This document shows, piece after piece, positions 34,918 through 45,742 of a stretch of DNA of 64,000 nucleotides; the stretch's first letter is position 1, and every line of letters starts with the position of its first letter. Source of the stretch: Hyaloscypha bicolor E (Eukaryota > Ascomycota > Leotiomycetes > Helotiales > Hyaloscyphaceae); NCBI RefSeq assembly GCF_002865645.1, contig NW_020194562.1, positions 930,001 to 994,000 of the forward strand, given 5' to 3'. The notes beneath the pieces were generated by a model. The model had not been told where the DNA came from. It saw nothing but the letters and a program-made list of their open reading frames with translations, and ran no database searches. The position numbers were made by a program, and so were the translations under genes.

Positions 34918-37260
34918 GATTTGAAATGTGCGGCAGCAGTCTATCCAGCGTGCGGACTCGACACTTGGTCGGATTTGGCTCAATTCTTTCAAGTTCTGGA
35001 AAGCTTGTAAACTATTTTACAGTCAGCACATTTCTTTAGTGGCATATCCTTGGGATTATAGATGGACTTACCGAGTAACCAAAAACTCATCGGGGTTCTC
35101 AAAATCATCAGGCTGCTCTAGCTCCTCCACTTCAGTGTCCTCCAATCTCTCAGTATTGCCAATCTCCTTAAGCCTCTCGACCGAAAGATCCTTCTCATTC
35201 TCGCCTCCACGCACGAAAGTTCTCCTGGACACCTCCGCATAGTAGTCCTCGGATGTACCGACTTGCTCCTGAACCGGAGCAACATCCTTCGATTCGCGCC
35301 TGAAAACATTCTTAATTGCGGAAATAGGACGTAATGACATAGACGCTCTCGTGCTGACTCTTGATGCAACACTTTCCCTCCTCTTGATCGCTGGGGAAGG
35401 GGACTGTGGGTAAAATCCAGATTCTCGTCTTATATTTGCCTGTTCTTGGCCTTTTCGGGACGTAATAGAATCCCGACTTTCGGCTTTCTCCTCCCTTTCC
35501 CGCCTTTTCCTATTAGGATCTGGGGCAAAGAGGGCCGCCTTTTCGGGGTGGGTGGGAGTTCCAGTCATAGTCGCATTAATCTTCTTCCCTGCGTTGACAG
35601 TTGTGACGACTGCATTTATTATGGCCCTCTTTCTTCTGAGAGGCGGTGGAGTACTAGCCCGAGGGAAGAGGAGACTATCGAATTCCGGTTTGCGCGGTTC
35701 TTTGTCTATTGTTGATACAGAAGAGGACGGAAGATAGGGCGGTGTCGGTATGGCCTTCAGGGGAACACTGTCACGATACACCCCAGGGCGTGGTTTTCTC
35801 GGTGGCGTTGACTTGGCGACTGGCTCGGCGAGACTGGCCGGGGATGGATCCAGTGGTTTTACCCTTATTTTGGACTTTCGTCCGTTTTGGGGAACACGAA
35901 CTTGCTCTTTCCCAAAATTCTCCTTGTCTGTCTTCATGCCATTCGCAAAGAAGCTACTCGCAGATGCCAGTGATGATTGTGGAGTGGTGTTGAAAGAGAA
36001 ATGAGTCTGATCTTGGACTGGGTTTTGAACACATGTATTAGATGATTCGCCCACCTCAATATTATTCTCGTCTGGTTTGCTTCCTGCACTTCTTTGGGGT
36101 AGAGGTGGTGCTTGCGCCTTCGAACGTGCCAGAACTTTGACCCTAGTTGCCTCTCGCTGGTTGCGTGCATGTTGTGCTCTCTCTCGCTCTTGCTTCTGCT
36201 TTTGGTTGAAAAGCACAGCCTTTTTGGCCTCACTCTCCTTCTTTATCTGAGCTGCTTCTGCTGCCTTTTTCTCAACACCCATTCTCTTTCTCTCTTGGTG
36301 GCTGTTCTCCTCGAAAAATGTAAAAGTTAAACTGTCTCCATTCGTATTGTGTAGCAGGTGGGTGACAGCAACTTCGAACTGTTTCTGATTCTCAATCATG
36401 TGCTGGGTACCCCTTCCAGCCCTCAACGTCTGATTCGTAGGTCTGGAAAAGTAAACAAGCTTTCCATTTGCCAACTTGTAAGGTTCGTCGCCGCTCACCG
36501 CATTTAGGACTTCCTCAAATTCGTCGACGAATAAGTTCAGTTGGTAGTTCCGGACCAGGGCCGGGTCTTTTCCTTCTGGAACACATCGGACGGAGATGAT
36601 TTCTAAGATCTCGGGGGGGAGCAATCTAAGTTTAATTTTATCGGAAGATATGACTTCTAGTGCGAAAGTTCTCTGATCGATCGGAAGTGGACCTTGCTTC
36701 TTCTCCTCGGAGGGCGTCGTGGGTGCTGTGTGGAGAGGAGGGGGCTCAGAGATTCGTGGAACATCCCTCCCGATTGTGGGACTGTCTGCCAAGGCGGGTT
36801 CAGGTTTCTTGCCTTCACGTATTTCCTCTTTCTTGGACCGATTCTTGCTCCATATATCAAGAATCAATGCCTCGCACCAATCATTCATCCAATGCGTTGG
36901 GACGTTCTGAAAGATTGTGAGCAATGCTGTTGTTGTCTCGGTCACAGTGTCTCTGAAATCCGGACCTCCTGGTAATAATGATGCGTTGTCCAAACCATGG
37001 CTATAATACGCCTGTTCAATAAGCTCTTGGATCGTTGTGACTATTTCTTCGGTAGCTTGAAGACCGACTTTGAAGTTTTCAAAGTTCAGGTTAGACCGAT
37101 TGGGCGCAAGACTTGCGAACCATAGCACTCTCTCTTCCTCTGAATCTGGCCTTTGCCGCAGCTGCTCCGCCATTGTGACTATTTTCTTTAAGGGCCAAAA
37201 CAATTGAAATGTACTTTTCTGTCGGATAAAATTAGAGGCAGCTCCAGATAACAATAGCAA

Positions 37261-38674
37261 GTCTTAGTTTTGAGGGAATGAAATGTACCCAGCATTGATG
37301 CCACTCCTTATCTAATAAGACGAAATAAACATATGCTCATATTTGTTCCAAGCTCACAAGAGGCTAGGAACAAAGCTTCATTGTGGATTCCCCTCGAGTC
37401 GCCGGGTTTGGGCAACTCGTTCAAAGGAACAAAGCACATTAAAGGAGTGCCAATTGGGGTGATGTCACGAGTAAAAAGAACAAAGGCGCTTCATATTTCG
37501 GACATTCAGCTTGAGCGTTCAACTTTAAGGGAAGCATCGAGGATCCAGAAATAATCCTTCATGCCGCACTAAAACGAAAGTGCCCATTATCGGTGGTTTC
37601 GGTGTACTCGCTTAACCAGAGAAAACTTGAAATCTCAGAACGAGGAGCTTGTCCCATGTTCTATCTCACTCGGGTATTTACTGGCTTTTAATCGTCAGAT
37701 TTACTGACTCGTAGACAAATAAGGATAATTTGAGTTCTTGCAGAATGTTCTGTCTTGCCGGGGATAAATCCCCAAGTATCAATTGCCAATCCTGCGTGGT
37801 CAGTACATTGACAACTCAAGCACTGGTTGGATGGCTAGCTATAGAATGAAAACCATTATACCTGTTCATTTGAGTAATCTCACAAGATAGACCATGGTTA
37901 GTGATGGGGACTGCGAAATGAATCTGTGAAAGCGAAAGTCGACAGAGAGCTTGCCAGTTTAGCACTACTCGGGTGGTCCCTCCGCAAAGCACACTCAAAA
38001 TGCATGACCAATTGATGTGTAATGCATCAAGAGTTGATTCCGGAATACATATTGTGGTTTTACCTGCCTCCCAAATTCAGCCCCTTGAATTCAGAGGTAA
38101 GCACATTGTGATGGAACACATGCCCTCACTTCAAAAATGAACGTCGGAGATTGGGTGAACTAGAATTAATCTGAAATTGTGAGTGTCTTTCTCGGTTCAT
38201 TATTCCATCATAACCCTCATAAATTGGAAATTCGAGCATTACACTCGCTCACCGTCATGCATTCCATTCTCTCTACCTGCTGCCTAGTTTGAAATGGAAA
38301 CTTGCGTGTAAAAAGAGCCATAAATCAATCTTGGCGGAACCACAGACCGAACGCACAAACTTACAGAAGTTGAGAAGGGGGCCTATATCAGATGCCGTTG
38401 TAGATTGTAATAGTTTGGAGAGCTAGTAATGAGATGTTGGTGAAACTAAACACTGCGAGCAAGAAGGATCACATGAAGCACAGAGCCTGCCGAGAGCCGA
38501 GGAGTGGGCAAGTGACTAATAGGGGGGCGAAGCACGTGACAACACAGCCTCGGCTACCTAGTTCCAAGGTTGCTTGTCGCTGATCTGGGACACTGAGTCA
38601 CCTGTCCGTTTGCAAATAAACATCACTCTTCGTTTTTACCTTCAGCAAACCCACATGAGTCGCAAACTACTTAC
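37261..38674. other. Divergent promoter region of SNF2 and HET genes
   Basis: This stretch lies between the 5' ends of the minus-strand SNF2 gene and the plus-strand HET gene. No coding region is supported. A CACGTG box lies at 38533-38538, and a pyrimidine-rich stretch precedes the HET start. No clear TATA box was assigned. Confidence 0.5.
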
Positions 38675-40757
38675 TTGAAGATGTACATCTACCATCCTCT
38701 CCAAGCGACGCGTTCGATACGGATTCTGGAACTATTTCCATCACGAAAAAGTCACGAGGCGGTCGCCATCAAGCTTCTCGAGGTTTCACTGGATGACCCT
38801 GCAGAGTTTGAAGCTCTGTCGTACTCTTGGGAGGGTCAACCACTTGATCAAAACATTTTATGCGAAGGAGAGAGTTTCCTCATTAGTGCAACTTGTCGAG
38901 CGGCCCTGGAGCGCTTGCGGCTAAAGCGAAAATCGAGGATGTTGTGGATCGACCAGATATGCATCAATCAGAACTCTGTAGCAGAGAAGAGTTTACAGGT
39001 CGAGCTTATGGGCGATGTCTACAGCAAAGCAAAGCAAGTAATTGTCTGGCTGGGAGTACACCCAACAGGCAATAAACTTGTCCAATTTGCCAAGCTACAT
39101 CACATCGTCGGCGTTCTGGAAAAGCCGTTAAGGCTCGTGTTCAAGGAACATGCAACAGTGAAGGCAACACCAGGATGGGACATGGGCGAACTCGTTTTTC
39201 ACGGCCCAAAACTGCAGCATAAAATAGGCCTAATATGGGAGGGTACGTATTCGAAAAGCTCTTGCAACTGCTGATAATTTTTTCTAATGAAATACAGAAA
39301 AGTCAGATATCAGCCTTCCTGATTTATATCCAATTTCGTGGTTTGAAAGGGTGTGGACTTTGCAGGAGGTGGCTCTAGCACGGCGAGTCATCTTATTAAC
39401 TGCTCGAAAATCAACGGACTATGATAAATTCATGTTCGAGTTGAATGATTGGCTTTACACTAAGAATGCCAAGAACTTATCTGGGGAATTGATAAGCAGA
39501 GAGAATGAAGTTGGGACCCAACTACTGTTGGCTAGGCAGACAATCCGCCATTGGGTACAAAAGACGACGAAAGAAAAGTACCAAGGAGACAAATGGGGGA
39601 TTCCGGACGTGAAACGAGATATCATGGACGTGTTCACACGTCTGACGAGATGTTTAGCTTCCGTACCAGTCGATAAGATCTTCGCCATTTACGGCTTGAT
39701 GCAGAGGCTGGGAGTTCAGCTCCCAAAGCCGGACTATGCTCTAGACTGCGACGTGGTTTATTGGAAAGCATGCGTTGCATTGATGAGACACCAAAAATCT
39801 ATCCGTCTACTTGAACTTGTCAACGGGTTGCCGTGGCGGGGTTCCATTCCCTCGTGGGTACCGGACTTCAATCACACCATGGCACGCTGGGAAATGAACT
39901 TCAAGCGATTCGGAGCATCAGAAGAAACCAAGGGGCCAAGAGGGCTCTCGGCAGATGGCTCGAATGGAATGTTTGAGCTGAAATCCGAGGATCTGATTCT
40001 AGTCACCAAAGCGAAGATCGTAGGCGTAGTTGAGGGGCGAATATTTCAACACGTTCGGCCGAACGAGTCCAGAATCTCTGATATGGATAGAGATTTGAGA
40101 TGGCTCATCGATACAGTGCACGTGCTTCAAAGTTGGATACAGGCTGCTTTGAAACTGAGCCCTACGCAAATGCTACATCCAAGAGACCATCCAACCCCAG
40201 ATGCGATAACTTGCGTAATCTGTCAGATCCCGGGCATCGCATCACGAATCGAGGTTCAACAACAAACAGAGATTATCCGACTTCTTTGGATGGCCTGCGA
40301 GGATGGAATTGGACAAGACTCATTCGATTCATTGTACCGACTTGCAATGAAAAGCTCATCCATCCGCAGATTATTTCTCGAGACTCCTGGATTAAGAAAC
40401 CTGGCTTATCTTCCTGAAGTAAAATTGGTCCTGATGATTGTATCCCTTGGTCTGGCAGAGACATTTGATCGGCTTTGCAGTATGGCAGTTGGGAATGCAT
40501 TCTTCTGGACACGAAATGGACACATTGGAACAGCACCACTTGCTGTCAGCAAAGGAGACCTTGTTGCTCTCATCCCCGGAGTTAGAGCCCCGATGATACT
40601 TCGCCAGATAGACTCAATTTCGTACCAAGTGATTGGGCCCGCATTCGTATACGGGATGATGGATGGAGAAATGTGGACTGATAAGGTAGGTGGACGTAAG
40701 CGAGAGGAGGATAGTAGGGAACCTAGAGATGACCTGAAAGATATTCATTTGGTGTAA
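38675..40757 (+). CDS. HET (heterokaryon incompatibility) domain protein
   Basis: Two exons, 38675-39242 and 39298-40757, are joined over a 55-nt GTACGT...CAG intron with phase kept, giving 675 aa. The N-terminal 200 residues carry the three conserved blocks of the HET domain (PF06985): FEALSYSWEG, LWIDQICINQNS with KSLQVELMGDVYSKAKQVIVWLG split around it, and RVWTLQEVALAR just after the intron. The C-terminal 420 residues are the variable region, ending with the usual late segment (GDLVALIPGVRAPMILR, YQVIGPAFVYGMMDGEMW). HET proteins can trigger cell death when unlike fungal strains fuse, but most family members are untested. The reading frame is intact. Met3 (38681) is an alternative start. 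Confidence 0.93.
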
Positions 40758-42199
40758 TCCTGAGTGGACTACCGCAGGCACGCATGGGCTTTCCCAATTT
40801 CCTAGTTGAAGGAATACGATTCCTGGGTGAGTAGTGATTGCTGGATGCCGAAGAGGGGAAGGTGTGTTGTGTTGACGAAACTGGTGTAGGAATAGTATTG
40901 ACGTTATGGACTGTTCTCCGTATGGGGAGCAAATTTGGGACGAACTCCTAAGTTTCTTTCCCGGAGAGAGATTGCAGGATATTTGGATCGGGCAATTGGT
41001 CTCGAAGGACGGAACAGAATTCTTGTTTGTTATTAGCCCTTCTCATGAGACGGGAGCAGCTTCGATTCTATCAACTGTCGAGGGACAGTCCACTAGGAGA
41101 CTTGGCATCCTGTGCGACTTGGTGACTTGGTATAGAAACATCGAATAACAGAGTTATTGAAGAAAATCACTTTGTACTTTAGTAACTGGAACAATGAACT
41201 ATGGTCCTCTAGAAATTATGATTTTGGCAACTGCCATCAATTGTACTTTCACGATTGGAAACATTTACAAGACTTGAGAAGTATCCTCCACATTGCAATT
41301 GTGCCACGCCAGCTTTCAATGCTCCATATATATTAGGACATCCAGCAAGTTCGGGACACAATGCCAATGTTCCCGAACTATCAAGAACAATGAACGTGGT
41401 GAAGGTGGCTGGCAACTCGCAAATCTCGTACACACTCAATGACTTTGAAGGGACATTCTGGGCAATGAAATTCCTAATATAAAGCCAAAAGGGAGCTAGG
41501 CCAAATGACAACAAATATAAATTGACAATAGCAACAAAAGCTAAAGGAAGACCCCAATCACTTGCTCTTACAAAGAAGCACCCCTGTCGTATTCATGGAA
41601 TGCCAAACACAAACAATGACAAGCCAAGATCCCCAGGACCATGCCGCAGCCTTGGCCTTCTTCGAATACTATGATTGTATCTAAAGCAGTTGCAATGATG
41701 CGTTATAACGACCGCGTTTTCCCGATCTTTACCACACTAAGGCGATTGGGATACTTGCAGTGACTCAAAGTCTGCTTGCATCTTGCATAAAAGAAATAAT
41801 TCTCTCGAAACAGTAGATGAGGCAGGACTTGCTCAATAACAGCTTCCCAATTGCTGGGGTTTGCTTAATACATAAAGCCATCACCTCACGTGATGATCCG
41901 GCAATGCAAAACTTGCACAAAATCCTCATCCACAGGAGAAACTTTCCCGAGTTGAATTCCAGAAGTGAACACCCTATAAAGCCTGCAGATTCCTTCACCT
42001 TCCCGAGTACTTTTCATTCAGCCCTACTTGAGGAGTAGATTTGGACGCGGGACAATGGGTGCCATTCGTACTGCCTCGTGGTAGCGATCCAGGCTTAGAT
42101 TATCCTTGGGAAGCTTCTTCAAGGACCAAGATGTAGACAACTTTTAGGCCCGGAAGGACTTAAAAAGTTGGTTGTTCTCTTTCTAATTGGTGTTGGTAT
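40758..42199. other. Intergenic, no gene supported
   Basis: Several short frames on both strands (for example 40906-41148, 41209-41514, 41817-42038) have no recognisable features or splice context. The 3' UTRs of the convergent HET and auxilin genes probably occupy the edges. Confidence 0.5.
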
Positions 42200-45053
42200 C
42201 TACATCCCATTCTGCTGCTTAAACTTATCCCAACTCTCGTTCAGCGTCGCGAACACCAGCGCGGCAATCATGCGCACCTCTGTACTCGCATCTTGCGGCA
42301 ACTGTTTCCCATTAGCCTTTATGCCCTTTCCCTTCGTCCAACCCAAACTCAACTCGCCTGCAAGTAGGGGCAAAGCATAAACGTACCTTATCTGGATGCG
42401 TCTTCCCAATAGCCTTCATATAATTAATCTTCACCTTGTTATTCTGCACCAGCTCATGCATCCCGACCCTCTTCCACCCGGCTCCCTCCCACATAACACT
42501 ATCCAAACTGCCAATCAACGCGCGCAAATTATCCCTCTTGCCATCTCTCCACTGACTAATTCTTCCCTCGACTTTATCACTAAGAGCGAATTTCTCGTCG
42601 TCCGCTCTCTCCGCCTCTTTATGCTGCGCCCTTAACCTTTTCACAGCCTCGGAGTCTTCTCCTGCACCGGCACCGCTGAGATCTGCAAGCGCTGATTTGG
42701 GTTTGGGCTTAGGGGCTGGACGGGGTGTAACAGTTCGTGAAGCAGGTAGTTTCAGAGCAAGAGCTTTCTCGCATCTCTGCCTCCCTTGTATGGCATTTGA
42801 AGCTCCAACTCCATGCTCCACACACAGCTTCCATACATCACCAGCATCCTTCCATCGCTCCATCTGCTCCAAAGCTTCAGCTTTCCGCATCAGTGCTTTG
42901 CCGTAGAATTCCTTCATCTCTTTATTACCACTGCCTTCGCCCGGGCCAAGATCGATGGTCTCGCCATCGCCTCGCGAGAGTCCGATGAGTTCGAGGGCTG
43001 TATCCGCGTCCGTGACAGCGGATTTAGGGACGCCAGTTTTGAGACCAGTGAGGGCCCGGTTGCAGAGGAGGATTATAGTTATTGGGTGACGATCAGGGAG
43101 GGAAGAGAGCGATGACGAGTAAGACTGGTGTGCGGCCGCGTAGTCCCCGCGTTTGAAGTGTTCCGTGCCCGCCAAGCGATGTTTGGTTGATTGATCCCTT
43201 GCAGATGTGGAGAGATGTGGGATTTTCCGGGGTGGTGCTTTAGGTCGGGTCGGGATTGGAGTTGACGGTTTAGAAGGGCCTGGTGACGGATTTGGAGACA
43301 TTCGAGCAGGTTGAGCGGGTCTTGATGGGGCTGAGGAAAAGAGAAGATCCGGCCCGGGCTGTGGAGGGGCGGGTTGCGGTGTTGCTTTCTTTCGGCGGGC
43401 TGGACTGACGTATGCCTGCGCAGATTGTTCTTCAATAATCTGTTTACTTACCCTGGAACGTGGATCGGGGGCTGTCTGTTGCCATCGAGGAGCAGCTGCT
43501 CGTTCTGGCGGTGGTCTTGGCATAGCTGGTGACTGATCACGTGAAGAGTCCGAGCTTGACGGTGTAAATCGTGGTTCAGGGGCTCTTGCTTTCCTTGGTG
43601 GAGGTCGACCGCCACCCTCAAGCATAAGAGCTTCATCGGTGACCTCGGGAACCTTTTCTTGCGGACGTCGACCACGTCCTTCCGCAGCTGCTCTTCTCTC
43701 CGCTTGTTCTCTTTCAGCTGCCTCTCGCATCCATTTCGGCTGGCTGGAATCTTCCCCCTCTTGCTGGAATTCAGCAACTGCCTTTTGAACCTTCTTCTGT
43801 GATGTCTTCCATAACGAGTTTGCAGTCTTAAGAAAATTACTTCCTACAGCCGCTGCAGTTTTCGGAATATCTCCATCCCCGCTTGGTGAATTATTCTCTT
43901 CCCGTCGAGGCTGTAACCGATCTCGATCTTCCTCTCTCATCCAAGCGCGAGTATTCTCTCGCCTTGGTCCATCTCTAGACATATCCCTCCGTTCCCCATT
44001 TGAAGCTGAGCCATTTCGGCTTGAATCTTTGCCTTGTTGTTTTTGCTTCGCCTGCCTGTGTGCATCATTCAAGATCCATCCCACGGCAGCTTGAATATCA
44101 AGACCCGAACCACTTTCCGTCAAAGCTCGCCGCGACTGCTCCGCCGAGAAGCCCATATCTACAAGCTCTGCCACCGCTTTATCCCAAAGATCATCCGATT
44201 CCTGATCGGAGGTTGGCTCCGGCATAACCTCTCGTTGGATAGCTGTACTTGGCCTCCTGACCTCCTCCACCGGCTTCCCTAAGTCTCCCAAAAAGTCGTC
44301 GTCGTCGTCATTAATACTTGGTATGGGGGCAGGCACAGAGCTGCCTTGCTTCATTTGCCCAAGTCCAAAAGGGTCATCATCATCTCCCAGATCTGCCCCC
44401 AATGATCCAGATTGTTCCCAAGCTTGCGGCTTAGTCAAATCTGGAGGCTTGCTTGTGCCAAATCTTGGTGTATTTCTGCCATTGCTAGGCACGGAAGGAG
44501 GAGGGTAGTAGCTTGCATTATCAACCTTGGTATCCGCATTGAATGCTGCAAACAGATCGTCGTCGTCATCGTTCGCAGGTGTCGAGTTGCCATTTATAGC
44601 TGGGGACGAAGCACGGGCGAAGTTCGGAGGTAAAGGTCGAGTCGCAGGAGTGGTACTTCGTGAGGTTACAGCAAATTGTCCTCTATTCCCCAGCCCTTCC
44701 CAAGCCTGAGAGCCGCCAAACTGTGATTCATATTGCTTTCTCCTCAGCTCTTCTTGTTTCCTCTTCTCTGCCTGCAGCTTTGCCTGTTGTTCTTGTAGTG
44801 TAAGAGTGTTGGGTTTCGAGGATCCAAAAGATACCAGATTCGAGAAGCTGTCTGGTGTTGACGATTTGGGCGGCGCAAACGGAGAGGGCTTCGGAGCGCC
44901 AGAGCCTTGCGCAGATATTGGCGTGCTTCGACCTGACAGTTGAGGAGGGGGCGTGGGCTTTAATGCTGGGTAATAATTCCCTGTGCCCTGCGGTGCTCTG
45001 TTTGTAGTTGTGTTCGGAGTCGCAGACCAGTCTAGACCGCTCAAATCATCCAT
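42200..45053 (-). CDS. SWA2: Auxilin-like clathrin-uncoating J protein (Swa2 type)
   Basis: Exon 45053-42387 and exon 42301-42200 are joined by an 85-nt intron (GTACGT...CAG), giving 922 aa. The order matches Swa2/auxilin-like proteins. A disordered Pro/Ser-rich N-terminus carries clathrin/adaptor-type DDDDD(L/F) and DPFG motifs. A UBA domain (about 295-340, VAELVDMGFSAEQSRRAL) follows. TPR-like repeats (about 640-760, GTEHFKRGDYAAAHQSYSSS) come next, and then a C-terminal J domain. In it HPDK is split by the intron directly before LPQDASTEVRMIAALVFATL. The HPD tripeptide is intact, so Hsp70 stimulation should be possible. The known role is recruiting Hsp70 to strip clathrin from vesicles. 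The gene is divergent to the small membrane-protein gene at 45464 and shares a 410-bp promoter with it. Confidence 0.93.
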
Positions 45054-45463
45054 CTTGACGCAGAAAATATATGAAATTTATGCATTTAATGTTAGTCGGA
45101 GTTGTCGTAAAAGGCATTGAAGGTCGTAAATATGAAGAGTGGCAAGTGATGCTCGTCCTGTATGGTTCCTCCCTTTGGGCGTTTCGCTGGCATATCAAGT
45201 TGCGTCAAGTCTGGAAGTGGCGACCGTACGAGTAGTTTAACGCGCGGTTATTAAGCCATCACGTGTCTCTCTTCCAAACTTCTCTTTCCTCAATCATCAC
45301 TTTCATCCAACACAGTACACTCATTTTGTATCGGCTTGTATCTTAATTGTGCCACATTCTTCTGAGTTATAGGCTTGTTATTCAAAATCTTTGTACTCGA
45401 GAAGGCTCGGCACTGTGAAGCACCAATTTTTGAGCTTTTCGCCCAAATCTCCCGAGAGGTGAG
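45054..45463. promoter_or_regulatory. Shared divergent promoter region
   Basis: This 410-bp spacer separates the start codons of the auxilin gene (minus) and the small membrane-protein gene (plus). It includes CACGTG at 45260-45265 and a CT-rich stretch (45268-45310) typical of fungal core promoters. No further motif was assigned. Confidence 0.45.
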
Positions 45464-45742
45464 ATGTCAGCCCTCTCTCAGACGATCCTTGTAGGTTCAA
45501 TAGTCGTTTTCAGCTCAATAGTACCATTTGCTGAATTACCGCAGGACCATATACCCAGCTATTTCAAGCAACGCGAGATCTTCGTCCCTCTCATTGTTGG
45601 ATTTTATGTCGTGGTTCTGGGGCTTTGTTTGACAGGAGCCCTCCGAGTCTCCAAAGGACAGCAGGATAAAGCACGAAAGGAGAGAGGCTCTCAATTTTCA
45701 ATGCTTGATGAGGATGAAGATGATGAAGGCAAGGAATCGTAA
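45464..45742 (+). CDS. Small conserved-looking two-TM protein
   Basis: An intronless frame of 92 aa. The first hydrophobic segment is residues 7-24 (TILVGSIVVFSSIVPFAE). A short loop LPQDHIPSYFKQREI follows, then a second membrane helix, residues 38-60 (VPLIVGFYVVVLGLCLTGAL). The cytosolic-type tail is basic then acidic (KARKERGS, DEDEDDEGKES). The clean codon structure, its position between housekeeping genes and the divergent promoter argue for a real gene. I do not recognise the family. A small ER or mitochondrial membrane subunit is possible but not shown. Confidence 0.72.
   Translation: MSALSQTILVGSIVVFSSIVPFAELPQDHIPSYFKQREIFVPLIVGFYVVVLGLCLTGALRVSKGQQDKARKERGSQFSMLDEDEDDEGKES

Larger units (their letters stand above)
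31784..37173 (-). pseudogene. SNF2-family ATPase, exon 2 interrupted by a hAT element
   Basis: I join three exons: 37173-35072, 35011-32314 and 32260-31784, with 60-nt and 53-nt introns (GTAAGT donors, TAG acceptors) and matching phases. Without the insert the protein is 1,446 aa. Residues 1-730 are mostly low-complexity and basic or Pro-rich. The helicase part follows: motif I VADEMGLGKT, motif II MIDECHEEY, motif III WGYSGTPI, motif V GTTRLIGTGLQLTRA and motif VI QAVARIHRIGQ, as in Rad5/Rad16-like SNF2 proteins. No RING finger was seen. The element at 33990-34917 lies upstream of motif I. Read through, it adds five codons and then TAA, so the protein would stop at about 737 aa without ATPase, unless the insert is spliced. 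The chosen start is MAEQLRQRPDSEEERV; an upstream in-frame Met lies at 37260. Confidence 0.85.

Noticed and set aside
40906..41148. 80-codon frame after the HET gene
   Set aside because: No recognisable domain, no promoter or splice evidence; it could be a chance frame in the 3' flank.
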